Below, piece by piece: positions 45,357-54,516 of a stretch of DNA of 64,000 bases. Position numbers and translations under genes: made by a program. Source of the DNA: Actinomycetes bacterium (lineage in GTDB: Bacteria > Actinomycetota > Acidimicrobiia > Acidimicrobiales > Acidimicrobiaceae); the NCBI GenBank assembly GCA_021819725.1, contig JAKAQR010000003.1, positions 1 through 64,000 on the forward strand. Reading direction: 5' to 3'. The notes under the pieces are model-generated. The model was not told the DNA's origin and ran no database searches. It worked only from the letters and a program-made list of their open reading frames with translations. Every line of letters begins with the position of its first letter. Position 1 is the stretch's first letter.

Positions 45357-46754
45357 ATGGCCGTGCTCGTCTTTGATCCCGACGATGCCGGCTATCTCAG
45401 CGAATTGGCGGACTATGTAGCCATACCCAGCGTCAGTCGAGATGCGACACCAACGGTGATGAGGGCGGCGGCTCAGTGGCTTGTCGATCAGCTCTCCTTC
45501 GCCAATGGTCATCTCGTGGAGACAGCGGGTCATCCTGTGGTAATGGGCGAGTGGCTGGGTGCTGAGGGGGCACCGACCGTTCTCATCTATGGCCACTACG
45601 ATGTGCAGCCCACGGGCCAACTTGAGGAGTGGATGAGCGACCCGTTCTCCTTGACGGTGGATGGGGAGGTGATGCGAGGACGCGGTTCGACCGATGACAA
45701 GGGTCCGGTCTATATCGTCCTCAAGGTCGCCCAGGCCTTTATCGACCAAGAGGGTCGTCTGCCCCTCAATGTCAAGTTCCTCTTCGAGGGCGAGGAGGAG
45801 ATCGGGAGTCCCCATCTCCCCGCATTCGTCGCAGAACACGTTGCGCTGTTGGGCGCCGACCTTGTGATCTCGGCTGATGGCGCCATGTGGCGTCCCGACG
45901 AACCATCACTCTCCATTGGTTCTAAGGGTCTTCTCTCCATGGATCTTGTCGTGACCGGTGCGGAAGGGGACCTGCATTCCGGGCGCTATGGTGGGGTGGT
46001 CGCCAACCCTGTCCATGCCCTCTGCGAGATCATCGCCGGTCTGCATCACACCGATGGTAGCGTGGCGGTGGCGGGCTTCTACGACGGCATAGCGGCGCTG
46101 AGCGATGAACGACGAGGAGCGATAGCAGCGGTCTCCTTTGATGAACAGGAGTTTCTGGAGGGCTTGGGGCTCCGACAGGGATTTGGTGAAGCGGGTTACT
46201 CTCTATTGGAACGGTTGTGGGAGCGCCCTACGTTGGAGGTCAACGGTGTGAAAGCCGGTGGCAAGTACACGGTGATCCCTCACAGGGCCGTCGCGAATAT
46301 CTCTTGCCGCCTGGTTCCGGACCAGGAACCGGATGCGGTGGTCGCTGCCTTGCAAGCCCATTGCGCGGCTATCACGTTACCCGGAGTCGATGTCGAGCTC
46401 AACGTTGATCCAGCACGCAGTCGGGCCTACACGATCGACGCCGATCATCCAGCGATCAGCGCAGCGAAAGTTGCACTAGCCAGTGTCTATCCGACCCAAG
46501 AGGTGTTGCTCGCCAAGATCGCCGGCACGCTGCCACCGGTGACGCTGTTTGAGGAGTTCCTCGGGGCCAAGACACTCTTTTTCTCCTTCTCAACGGCCGA
46601 TGAGAGGTTGCATGCCCCCAACGAATATCTGCGCATTCGTCGGTTGCGAGAGGGCATGCTCGCCTGGGAACAACTCTGGCGCCTATTGGCCTCCGGACCG
46701 TACCGACTTCAGCCTTTGGCGCAGAGGGAATCGAGGATCAGCGATGGCGAATGA
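45357..46754 (+). CDS. M20 dipeptidase (PepV/CNDP-like)
   Basis: A 465-aa M20 enzyme of the dipeptidase group: 'LIYGHYDVQPTGQLEEW' (HxD), 'RGRGSTDDKGPVYI' (bridging Asp), 'FEGEEEIGSPHLPAF' (catalytic and ligand Glu), 'LHSGRYGGVVANPVHAL' in the lid. The closest well-known relatives are carnosinase-type dipeptidases. The start is uncertain: ATG 45357 is very near GGGGAGG (45349-45355), GTG 45363 has a better distance, GTG 45330 is also possible. It overlaps the M19 dipeptidase gene by 11 bases. Confidence 0.88.
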   Translation: MAVLVFDPDDAGYLSELADYVAIPSVSRDATPTVMRAAAQWLVDQLSFANGHLVETAGHPVVMGEWLGAEGAPTVLIYGHYDVQPTGQLEEWMSDPFSLTVDGEVMRGRGSTDDKGPVYIVLKVAQAFIDQEGRLPLNVKFLFEGEEEIGSPHLPAFVAEHVALLGADLVISADGAMWRPDEPSLSIGSKGLLSMDLVVTGAEGDLHSGRYGGVVANPVHALCEIIAGLHHTDGSVAVAGFYDGIAALSDERRGAIAAVSFDEQEFLEGLGLRQGFGEAGYSLLERLWERPTLEVNGVKAGGKYTVIPHRAVANISCRLVPDQEPDAVVAALQAHCAAITLPGVDVELNVDPARSRAYTIDADHPAISAAKVALASVYPTQEVLLAKIAGTLPPVTLFEEFLGAKTLFFSFSTADERLHAPNEYLRIRRLREGMLAWEQLWRLLASGPYRLQPLAQRESRISDGE

Positions 46755-47973
46755 GGATCGACCGGACTTCACCGAACCAGAGAATTCCCACCCCTACCTG
46801 GCGTATACCTATCTTGGCCCCGACGCCGGTCTCTCCACGATTGAGTTGGCGCCTGAATTCGATCGGGTCCCCGCATATAAGGAGGGGTTAACGGAGGGAG
46901 AACGAGATCGGGCGCAGCGGCTTCTTGCCGAGAGTTTGGTGATCAGCTTCCATGACCATCCGGTTCGCTTCCCGCTTCGCATGGAAGAAACTCCCGAACA
47001 CTACCGAGCGGGACGTCAGTACACGGCTTATGCCGGCCTCGAGGCCTCGGGCATGACGGTGGTGTTCGACAACATGATGGACGGTACGGCATGTGTCACT
47101 GGTAAAGCTCCATGGCGCTGGGACGATGTGATCGCTGATCTCGGTCACCGGCTCGCCGATCTCGCTCACCAGGATCGGGTCGTTCCGATTCGCTCCTTGG
47201 CCGATATCGATCGGGTCTATGGATCTGGCCAGATCGGGATTGTCTTCGGTCTGGAGGGGGCAATGCCGATCGAGAACGAGCTGGACCGGCTCGACATCCT
47301 CTTTGGTTTGGGTATTCGCCAGATTGGCATCGCCTATTCGGATGCCAATGCGCTCGGGAGTGGCCTCAATGAGCCCACTGACGGGGGCCTCACCTTGTTT
47401 GGAAGGCGGGCGGTGCGTCGAATGAATCAACTCGGTCTTGCGATTGACGTGTCACACTCCTCGGATCGGACGGCTCTTGACGCTTGCGAACACAGCGAGC
47501 AGCCAGTGTTTATCACCCATGCGGGAGCACGGTCGATATGGAACACACCACGGATGAAGCCTGATGCGGTCCTGCGTGCGGTTGCTGAGAGCGGTGGGGT
47601 GATCGGTATGTCAGCGGCTCCACACACCACCATCTCTCCAGCGCATTCTCGCCACTCTATCGAGTCGGTGATGGACCATCTACTCTACTGTATCGATCTC
47701 GTTGGCATCGAACATGTGGCCTTCGGACCGGACACCCTCTATGGCGATCATGTGCAGATGCACAAGGTTTTTGGTTCACTACTCGGCATCGGTGAGCGGC
47801 CCCAGACACCCCCGTACGAACCGGTCCCCTATGTCGATGGGCTTGAGAATCCGACGGAGAACTTCACCAACATCTCGAACTGGTTGGTCAAGCATGGGTT
47901 TACCGATGAGGACATCCAAGCCGTCATCGGCGGCAATATCTATCGCGCGCTCGGATCAGTGTGGCCGAAGTGA
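46744..47973 (+). CDS. M19 family (membrane/renal-type) dipeptidase
   Basis: A 409-aa dipeptidase: 'LVISFHDHPVRFP' (HxD zinc ligands), 'IVFGLEGAMPIENE' (bridging Glu), 'LAIDVSHSSDRTALDACEHS' and 'PVFITHAGARSIW' (His ligands) and 'EHVAFGPDTLYGDH'. It cleaves dipeptides including some D-amino acid or dehydro forms. No signal peptide, so it is cytoplasmic here. It overlaps the M20 dipeptidase and is followed by an alpha/beta hydrolase, a second peptide-degrading operon. Confidence 0.9.
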   Translation: MANEDRPDFTEPENSHPYLAYTYLGPDAGLSTIELAPEFDRVPAYKEGLTEGERDRAQRLLAESLVISFHDHPVRFPLRMEETPEHYRAGRQYTAYAGLEASGMTVVFDNMMDGTACVTGKAPWRWDDVIADLGHRLADLAHQDRVVPIRSLADIDRVYGSGQIGIVFGLEGAMPIENELDRLDILFGLGIRQIGIAYSDANALGSGLNEPTDGGLTLFGRRAVRRMNQLGLAIDVSHSSDRTALDACEHSEQPVFITHAGARSIWNTPRMKPDAVLRAVAESGGVIGMSAAPHTTISPAHSRHSIESVMDHLLYCIDLVGIEHVAFGPDTLYGDHVQMHKVFGSLLGIGERPQTPPYEPVPYVDGLENPTENFTNISNWLVKHGFTDEDIQAVIGGNIYRALGSVWPK

Positions 47974-48044
47974 TCGATGGCGAGCATCGGTAGCCCGGTC
48001 TCCACGTACCGGATGGGTCCATAGACGTTGAACAAGGAGAAGGA

Positions 48045-48899
48045 ATGCGTGTCGTTATCAACGAGAATGAGCTAAACGTTGAGGTTTTTGGTGCAGAGGG
48101 TCTTCCTGTGCTGATTGCCCATCACGGTGGAGGTGGGATCGGGTCGCTCAGCGAACCAAAAGCGACCTTTGCTCCCTTATCAGACATGGTGAGGGTAGTG
48201 GTCTTTGACGCCCGGGGTTGTGGACTGAGTGAAGGTAAGCCTCCGTTTTCTCATGCCCAGTGGGCCGCCGATATCGATGGACTGCGTGAGTGGATGGGTG
48301 TTGAACAGGTCTTAGTCGCGGGGGGATCCTATGGGGGCTTCATTGCCATGGAGTATGCGATTGCCTATCCTGACAGAGTGCAAGCAATGCTATTGCGAGA
48401 TACCTCCGCTGACAACTCAAACCTTGCCCGTGCCTACGAGAATGCTCGCAACCAGACGCGTATCGAAATTAATTGGGAGAACTTCGATCGCTACTGGAAA
48501 GGAGAGATCTACGACGATGAGGATCTGAAGGCGAGGTGGGCTGAGATCATCCCACTCTATGATTTTGCGTATGACCCCGTAGAGGCACAGCGTCGGGTGG
48601 ATGCGGGCATCTATCGGCATGAGGCGCATAACTGGTGTTTTCAGCACAATATGCCAGCCTATGATTTGCGCGCACAGCTGCCCAAGGTTCGATGCCCAAC
48701 GTTGGTGACGGTCGGCCGAACCGACTGGGTGACTCCCGTCTCGTATGCTGAAACCATTGCTGCACTGATCCCAAACGCGGAACTCGTTGTCTTTGAGAGG
48801 TCGGGACATTCACCCCAGATCGAGGAGTTTGCCGCGTTCCAGGCGGTGATGCGGGAGTTTCTTACCAAAGCCCTTGACGAACAAAACCCACAAGCGTAG
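48045..48899 (+). CDS. Alpha/beta hydrolase (prolyl iminopeptidase-like)
   Basis: A 284-aa hydrolase: 'IAHHGGGGIGSLSE' (HGG-type oxyanion loop), 'FDARGCGLSEGKPPF', nucleophile GGSYGG, Asp in 'VTVGRTDWVTPV', His in 'ERSGHSPQIEE'. The loop and 'DARGCGLS' recall S33 aminopeptidases, which would fit the two dipeptidases before it. AAGGAGAAGGA precedes ATG. Confidence 0.85.
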   Translation: MRVVINENELNVEVFGAEGLPVLIAHHGGGGIGSLSEPKATFAPLSDMVRVVVFDARGCGLSEGKPPFSHAQWAADIDGLREWMGVEQVLVAGGSYGGFIAMEYAIAYPDRVQAMLLRDTSADNSNLARAYENARNQTRIEINWENFDRYWKGEIYDDEDLKARWAEIIPLYDFAYDPVEAQRRVDAGIYRHEAHNWCFQHNMPAYDLRAQLPKVRCPTLVTVGRTDWVTPVSYAETIAALIPNAELVVFERSGHSPQIEEFAAFQAVMREFLTKALDEQNPQA

Positions 48900-49438
48900 A
48901 GATCACCTTTCCCTCTCTTGCGGTCCCACCGGGTGCGATACGAGCATCACTCGTGCCCTTGTCCATTGGTCAACCATGTCGGGGAGAACCTGGTTGCTCG
49001 CTTATCCCTGCTTGGTAGCTCACGTGTAGGCAGCTGCATCGAGGTGGTCGATGGACCCTCACCGGATCGCCAGCACCCATCGCGTTGGCTACACCGGCGT
49101 GGAGGTAACGCACTAGGTTACTGCCTGCTGACAAACGCTGCGGGTCAACTGGTTGGCGACACCATCGGCGCGATGTCATAGGGTGCCTGGAGCGTCGGGT
49201 ATCGACGGGAATTGCACTATCGTCCCTCGCTTGCAGGTCCTGCTGGAAGCCTCCCTTGTGGCGCTCGATGGGAACGCATTCCACAATCTCTGTCTACGGT
49301 TGGCAGGTAGCTACCACTTCCACCTGGGATGGAGTCCTTCTGGAGGAGGAGCGTAGGCCTCGCCCTCAGCGCGGTTGCGGGGAGATCGACAGCTGCCCTA
49401 TCCGGGCCGGAGCTACCTCGCCATCCTCTCCACGTCTT
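48900..49438. other. Intergenic between convergent genes, nothing recognised
   Basis: Small frames on both strands lack ribosome sites and domains. No clear hairpin was found by eye. Confidence 0.45.
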
Positions 49439-50377
49439 CTAGGTTGGGATTGGAAGTAAGCGTTCAACATTTGCATGGGCGATCTTGTGCCGATCGCTGA
49501 GAGAGAACGGTATGGTATCGAGAAAGGCTCGAGCCTCTTCGTTGCGTGCAAAAGGATAATCGACGGAAAAAATCAGTCGGTCGACACCGACAACCATTGC
49601 GGCACACAGCAACGGAGGGAGAGTGAAGTAGCCCGAAGTGGTGACGTAGAAATTCTCACAAAAGGTTTGGCTGATCGAGCGGGTCAGTTCGGGGGTGACA
49701 CGCCCGAGGGTCGCCTCGGCTCTCGCGAGCGAAAATGGGACGTTTTCACCCATGTGGCCGATGATGATCTGGAGCCCTGGGAACCTCTCGAAGACTCCAG
49801 TGACGATGAGACGTAACGCGTGCAGGCCCGTTTCCGCGTGCCATCCCCAACCACTTGTAGAGAGGACCTGTGCGATATCGGGCTTGAGATCACCATAGTA
49901 TGCATCAAATACGGCCGGGACAGGGGGTGTCGGGTGCAGATAGATCGGAACTCCGAGCTCCTCTGCCTTCGCAAACGTAGGATACAAGCTGGGTGAGTCG
50001 CAGAAGACACCGTTCGCATGGCCATGGATCATCGTACCGCAGAATCCGAGGTCGTTGATCGCTCGCTCAAGTTCGGCTGGACAGGACTCCGGCTCAGGGG
50101 TGGACAGTGAGGCGAATCCTCCGAATCGATCAGGATGGGTAGCGATGATGGCCGCGAGCCTGTCGTTCCACCTCGTCGCCTCTGCGGCACTGGCGGCATT
50201 CGGTGGCGTCGAGGCGAGTACTTGAAAGGAGATCCCATGGCGATCCATGTCAGCGATGCGCTGTTCACCCACCTCGTCGAGGAGCGTGCCGAGCTCGTTG
50301 GGGTAGTTCGTCGCGCCACCTCGCGCTGCCTCAAGGTCCCGCGGGGCATAGTGTTCTTCGATAGCGACGATCCGCAT
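49439..50377 (-). CDS. Amidohydrolase-family (decarboxylase-like, ACMSD/gamma-resorcylate type) protein
   Basis: A 312-aa TIM-barrel protein. 'MRIVAIEEHYA' carries the Glu-x-His pair used by gamma-resorcylate-type decarboxylases in place of HxH, then 'PIYLHPTPP' (His), 'IIIGHMGENVPFSLARAE' (family signature) and 'LIFSVDYPFARNEEA' (Asp). It probably decarboxylates or hydrolyses an aromatic or related acid. ATG 50377 after GGAGGG is chosen over the longer frame to 50431. Confidence 0.85.
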   Translation of the reverse strand: MRIVAIEEHYAPRDLEAARGGATNYPNELGTLLDEVGEQRIADMDRHGISFQVLASTPPNAASAAEATRWNDRLAAIIATHPDRFGGFASLSTPEPESCPAELERAINDLGFCGTMIHGHANGVFCDSPSLYPTFAKAEELGVPIYLHPTPPVPAVFDAYYGDLKPDIAQVLSTSGWGWHAETGLHALRLIVTGVFERFPGLQIIIGHMGENVPFSLARAEATLGRVTPELTRSISQTFCENFYVTTSGYFTLPPLLCAAMVVGVDRLIFSVDYPFARNEEARAFLDTIPFSLSDRHKIAHANVERLLPIPT

Positions 50378-50823
50378 CCCTGGCTCCCTCCAGTCGGCAC
50401 TGGCGACAATCCTACCAAAGGGATAGCCCATTTGTCGCTGAGGAGGTGCGGTGACTCCGGTGTCGGCGGAGTGACCTACTGGACGAGCGAGTCAGAGCGT
50501 AGTCCCTTGTCGTGGATCGATCACCGATGCGAAGCGTACCATGGCGTGATACATGCGTCGAGCTGGGACGGACTGGGTGACCAAGCGCTGTCAAGCTAGC
50601 GCCAGGCAACCAAGGGTACCCTCCTTTGCGCCTTCCCGATGCGGCTTTGTACCCTTTTGTACCCTGGGTAGGGCCTCGCCGCGGCAATGGAGTGTGGCGG
50701 GCATGGGCTGCGGAGCGGACCTATCATCTCATGTCCGGTCACGTCGATCACCGAGGGGTTGAGTTGCTGGCATGGAGGCGCGCCGATGCCACTCGATCCG
50801 CCCTCGGCAATCCCTCGATCGGG
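50378..50823. other. Intergenic, nothing recognised
   Basis: Frames on both strands are shadows or lack support. TGTACCC/GGTACCC words recur at 50617-50667, without clear structure. Confidence 0.4.
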
Positions 50824-51477
50824 TCAGGCAGCAGTACCTTCACTCCGAGCGATGGCTCGGCCGTATTCGCGTGCCGTTGTCTCTGCCGCTGCACGCATAG
50901 TGGCAGCGAGCTCCTTGAACTCATCCAATGCGGGGTTCACACCGACCAGGGTGAATTCTGCTTCAACGATGCGAAGGTCGAGTTGGAAGACATCAGCGAA
51001 GATACGCCGCATCCATGGTGTCGCATGATCCCATCCCTCTCGTGGTGTTCCTGCCCCATAGGCTCCTCCTCTAGCGGTCACCAGCACGGCCGGTTTCCCC
51101 GCAAGCGGGCTTGTCTCGGCGCTCATGCGCGAATCGGTGATGATCAGATCGACCCAGGCCTTCAGGTGTTGGGAGACGCCATAGTTATAGAGGGGAGCCG
51201 CCACAATGATCGCATCTGCATCGAGCAACTCGTCGGTGAGTTCGGCGACGAGCGCTAGTGCGTCACGCTGTTGGGGCGTCCGCTCGTTGGAAGGGGTGTA
51301 GGCGGCCATCACGGCTAATGGCCAGATGGTTGAAGCAATCGGATCCTTGCCCAAATGGCGGGTGATGACACGACCGTCAGGGTGAGCGTCGCGCCACTCC
51401 TGCTCGACGATGTCGGCCATCTGGCTGCTGTGCGATCCCTCGGTGCGAATACTGGCGTCAAGGCGGAAAAGTTGCAA
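50824..51477 (-). CDS. FMN-dependent NADH-azoreductase-like flavodoxin-fold protein
   Basis: A 217-aa protein: 'RLDASIRTEGSHSSQMADIV' (FMN phosphate site), 'IIVAAPLYNYGVSQHLKAWV' (typical of AzoR) and 'ARGGAYGAGTPREGWDHATP' (second FMN loop). AzoR enzymes reduce quinones and azo compounds by two electrons. TTG 51477 follows AGGAGGA by 8 nt. It diverges from the HxlR gene, a common pair in which HxlR senses electrophiles and controls the reductase. Confidence 0.88.
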   Translation of the reverse strand: MQLFRLDASIRTEGSHSSQMADIVEQEWRDAHPDGRVITRHLGKDPIASTIWPLAVMAAYTPSNERTPQQRDALALVAELTDELLDADAIIVAAPLYNYGVSQHLKAWVDLIITDSRMSAETSPLAGKPAVLVTARGGAYGAGTPREGWDHATPWMRRIFADVFQLDLRIVEAEFTLVGVNPALDEFKELAATMRAAAETTAREYGRAIARSEGTAA

Positions 51478-51490
51478 GGTCGTATCCTCC

Positions 51491-51531
51491 TACTAGCTAC
51501 TATTAACCAATATACTAGGAAAACACTAGTA
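51491..51531. promoter_or_regulatory. Inverted repeat between azoreductase and HxlR genes, probable operator
   Basis: TACTAG (51513-51518) and CTAGTA (51526-51531) form an inverted repeat with a 7-nt spacer; another TACTAG lies at 51491-51496. HxlR/YodB-type regulators bind such TAC-TNN-AGTA-like sites. Confidence 0.6.
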
Positions 51532-51585
51532 ATAAGCCTCACGCTGTGATCGACGGGGTGGAGATAATTCGGTTAGCATTGCCCC

Positions 51586-51975
51586 ATGGAGTCCTCGCGA
51601 GATGCATGCGCCGTCCGGCACTGTGATGCAGGGCTGGTGCGCGCCTTCGAAGTGCTAGGAAAGCGTTGGAGCGGGCTCGTGCTGGGAACACTCAGTAAGG
51701 GGCCAGCGAGCTTTTCGGAGATGCGAAGGTCCCTCGCTCCGATCACCGATTCGGTGTTGTCTGAACGATTGAACGAGCTGGTCGCGGCTGGACTCTTGAC
51801 AAGATCCGTCAAGGCTACACGGCCACCGGGGGTGAGCTATGAGCTCACTACGGCGGGAACGGCGATCATTCCCGTGCTGGACGAACTGGCCAGATGGGCG
51901 ACTGAACATCTCGTGAGTCGGGAGGCTGAACTCGCAGAGCACGACCCCGCGATCATGTCGCGCGCTGATCGCTAG
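51586..51975 (+). CDS. HxlR-family winged-helix regulator
   Basis: A 129-aa regulator: 'CDAGLVRAFEVLGKRWSGLV' (family opening with Cys12-14 region), 'FSEMRRSLAPITDSVLSERL' (recognition helix) and 'VSYELTTAGTAIIPVLDELA'. A Cys near the N-terminus is the usual electrophile sensor of the YodB group. TAGCAT at 51574-51579 lies 6 nt before ATG, so the message is probably leaderless. Confidence 0.88.
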   Translation: MESSRDACAVRHCDAGLVRAFEVLGKRWSGLVLGTLSKGPASFSEMRRSLAPITDSVLSERLNELVAAGLLTRSVKATRPPGVSYELTTAGTAIIPVLDELARWATEHLVSREAELAEHDPAIMSRADR

Positions 51976-52627
51976 CGCCACTCTCGGTTGATGACCCAGT
52001 CGCAGTGGTAGCGACTGACCGATTGGTGTGTGTCAGCGTGGTTGGTCCACAGGTTGGCGAGGTGTCGGAATCTCAGACCTGGGACTGACTGCTGATCGTT
52101 GCGGGATGACCAGTGAGGTGTGTAGTTAGCAGTGCCAAGCCGCATCGTTCACCTCGACGCCCAGGCTGGTGATCAAGGACAGAGCGCAAACCCGGATCGT
52201 CGGTCGCGGTCCCGAGCTCGATCATCACCCCCGTCGTGACGTCGCGCACACGATCGAAGCAGGCGGATGTGGCACAAGATGCCAACCATGTTGGCTTGAA
52301 CCCTGGAGTTGGGTCATCGACCTTGCCGATACCCATGCCTCGAGCGTGGCCGAACAAGGAATGTCGTTGAACGGTTTCCATGAACGGGTCCCGATGGTGG
52401 CGCGGAAGAACCCCACCTCGTCGTCGATCTCGCCTTGTGGTGTTGGTGGCGACCAAAACCGCTGTGATGAGGTCAGATTGACTGACGCAATCCTAGATTC
52501 GCCCTAACCTTCTATAACCATCGGACCGATAGGTGATAATATCCGGATAACGGCATGGGAACAAGCAATCGTCGCTTCAGGGAAGCTACGACACGAGTAA
52601 AGCCATGACAAAAGTAGAGGAGCTGCC
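51976..52627. other. 0.65-kb region with fragments of possible coding sequence
   Basis: On the minus strand two frames look partly coding: 52225-52416 ('GFFRATIGTRSWKPFNDIPC') and the lower part of 52073-52456 ('VTTGVMIELGTATDDPGLRS'). They could be two parts of one frameshifted gene. No family is recognised. The right end has AGAGGAG for the GAF-EAL gene. Confidence 0.3.
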
Positions 52628-54067
52628 ATGGGAGTAGGGCAGATAGGTTGGAGGGCCGGTGGGCCAGAGTCGATATTCCAACGGCTGATGGATGAGACGA
52701 TGGAACTGGTCCCTGCGGCCGATGGTGTGGCTGTCGAGATCGCCCAAGGGGATGTCCTCTACCAGATCGCTGGGTCCGGCCGGTTGTGTCGCCCTGCTGA
52801 CAAGCAAATCAGGGTCCAAACGAGCACCTCTGGTCAGACGATGAGGATGGGCACAGTGCAAAACTGTCCTGAGATCGCTAGTGCAGCTAGCTCAACGAGA
52901 GCGATCTGGAGGGAGTTGGGGATCAACTCCATGCTGTACGTTCCCCTCCTTCGCGGGAAGGAAAGCATCGGAGTTTTGCTGCTAGCTTCTCCTCTGCCTC
53001 ATGCCTTTTCACCGGAAGATGTACTCCAGCTCTCGAGTGTGGCTGATTTTGTGGCCAGCGTGACCGGTGCGGTCCTTGACTTCATCGACGTGACTGAGAA
53101 GGCCGAGATCGCCACCACCCGTGGCCAGCTCACCCACCTCGTCCCCGAACTCGCCACCGATGAGTGCCCCTTCGCCCTTGCCCGCTCAAGTTTTATCACC
53201 AAGGTACTCCAACCCGAGACCCAACGGCGCGCCAGTAAACGTCGTCGGATCGAGAAGATGATGCGAACCGACGCGCTCACGATGGTCGCACAACCCATCA
53301 TGCGTCTTGATGAATCGCGTCGGATCACCGAGGTCGAGGCGCTCGCTCGATTCCATACCACCCCACCTCGGGCGCCTGACTACTGGTTTCACCAGGCAGC
53401 TTCAGTCGGCCTCGGGGTTGCCCTCGAACTCTTCGCGATCCGGCGTGGGCTTGAACTTCTCGCGCGATTGCCGAACCCCATCTCCCTCGCCATCAACGCG
53501 GGCCCTACGACTTTTATGTCGGACGAGCTCTGTAAGATGCTCGGTACCGTTGACGCGACGAGGGTGATCGTCGAACTTACCGAGCACACGGACATCGTCG
53601 ACTCTCCGCAGCTCCAAGAGGCCTGCCAGAACCTTCGTGATCTCGGTTGTAAAATCGCCATCGATGATACCGGTACTGGCTTTGCTAGCCTGGCCGTCGT
53701 CCTCCAGGTGGCCCCGGATATCATCAAACTCGATCGGGAGTTGACCAGGGGGATCGACACCCATCCCGTGAGAAGAGCCTTGGCGAGCGCGCTTGTGATC
53801 TTTGGTAACGAGATCGGGGCTGAGGTGGTCGCGGAGGGGATCGAGACCGTCGAGCAGCTCAACACCCTCGTCGATGTTGGCGTTCGCTATGGCCAGGGCT
53901 TTTATCTCGCCCGACCCGCTCCACTTGCCGAGTTGGACCCACTCTTGGCTAGGCACCATCCACGGCATCGGGGACACGCTCGTTTTGAACGCGAGAGCTC
54001 CCCCGATGCACCGGTGATCGATGCTCGGAGGCAATCGCCTCATGCCAAGAATCCTTCGGTGGGATAA
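52628..54067 (+). CDS. GAF-EAL cyclic-di-GMP phosphodiesterase
   Basis: A 479-aa protein. An N-terminal GAF domain (about 10-150: 'LGINSMLYVPLLRGKESIGV') is followed by a linker with basic residues and an EAL domain (about 215-440). The catalytic residues are present: EAL in 'EVEALARF', Asn in 'LAINAGP', Glu in 'VELTEHT', Asp-Asp in 'IDDTGTGFASL', Lys in 'IKLDREL', 'EGIET', and Gln in 'GQGFYLARP'. It should hydrolyse c-di-GMP in response to a ligand or redox signal at the GAF domain. No GGDEF protein is in the window. Confidence 0.92.
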   Translation: MGVGQIGWRAGGPESIFQRLMDETMELVPAADGVAVEIAQGDVLYQIAGSGRLCRPADKQIRVQTSTSGQTMRMGTVQNCPEIASAASSTRAIWRELGINSMLYVPLLRGKESIGVLLLASPLPHAFSPEDVLQLSSVADFVASVTGAVLDFIDVTEKAEIATTRGQLTHLVPELATDECPFALARSSFITKVLQPETQRRASKRRRIEKMMRTDALTMVAQPIMRLDESRRITEVEALARFHTTPPRAPDYWFHQAASVGLGVALELFAIRRGLELLARLPNPISLAINAGPTTFMSDELCKMLGTVDATRVIVELTEHTDIVDSPQLQEACQNLRDLGCKIAIDDTGTGFASLAVVLQVAPDIIKLDRELTRGIDTHPVRRALASALVIFGNEIGAEVVAEGIETVEQLNTLVDVGVRYGQGFYLARPAPLAELDPLLARHHPRHRGHARFERESSPDAPVIDARRQSPHAKNPSVG

Positions 54068-54120
54068 CTGCAGGCTGACTCGTCGTCGGCATCGCCATCG
54101 GCGAAGCGTGTCCATCGGGC

Positions 54121-54333
54121 TCAGGCTCTGTCACTCAAGGGAGGCAGGATGAGAAGCTGGGGGTGGCGGGCGAGGAATGTAAAGCGTTGGTGATCGGAGC
54201 GGATGTTGTGGCCCGTGATGGACGGTGCTGTCCAGGCGCCGCTGCGGTGGTAGCCTTGGGCCGCCCCTGGTGATGAGACACGGGGAAGCTGTTGCTCTTT
54301 GAACGTAGCTAGTGGTGCGGGGGTTCGGTCCAT
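54121..54333 (-). CDS. Small hypothetical protein
   Basis: A 70-codon frame (MDRTPAPLATFKEQQLPRVS ...) with a good AGGAGGAG ribosome site 9-11 nt before the ATG. It is polar, without a membrane segment or known domain. It lies opposite to, and between, the two EAL genes. Confidence 0.3.
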   Translation of the reverse strand: MDRTPAPLATFKEQQLPRVSSPGAAQGYHRSGAWTAPSITGHNIRSDHQRFTFLARHPQLLILPPLSDRA

Positions 54334-54516
54334 GTCGTGGCACTCCTCCTGTCGTTCGGCAGAGATGGTATCGGTGTGGACGGGACGACTGAGCAACTTT
54401 GCTACTTCGATTTGAGTTGCGCACTCAGGTGCCGAAGTTGACTATAGGGAGTAGACGAGGGGTCGATCTTGGGTTGTGAAAGTTGTCAGGGGTTTGTACC
54501 GTCTAGGCCGCCAGAT

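Noticed and set aside
45138..45839. 233-aa open frame on the minus strand
   Set aside because: Runs opposite to the M20 dipeptidase and into the AT-rich promoter; no domain or ribosome site.
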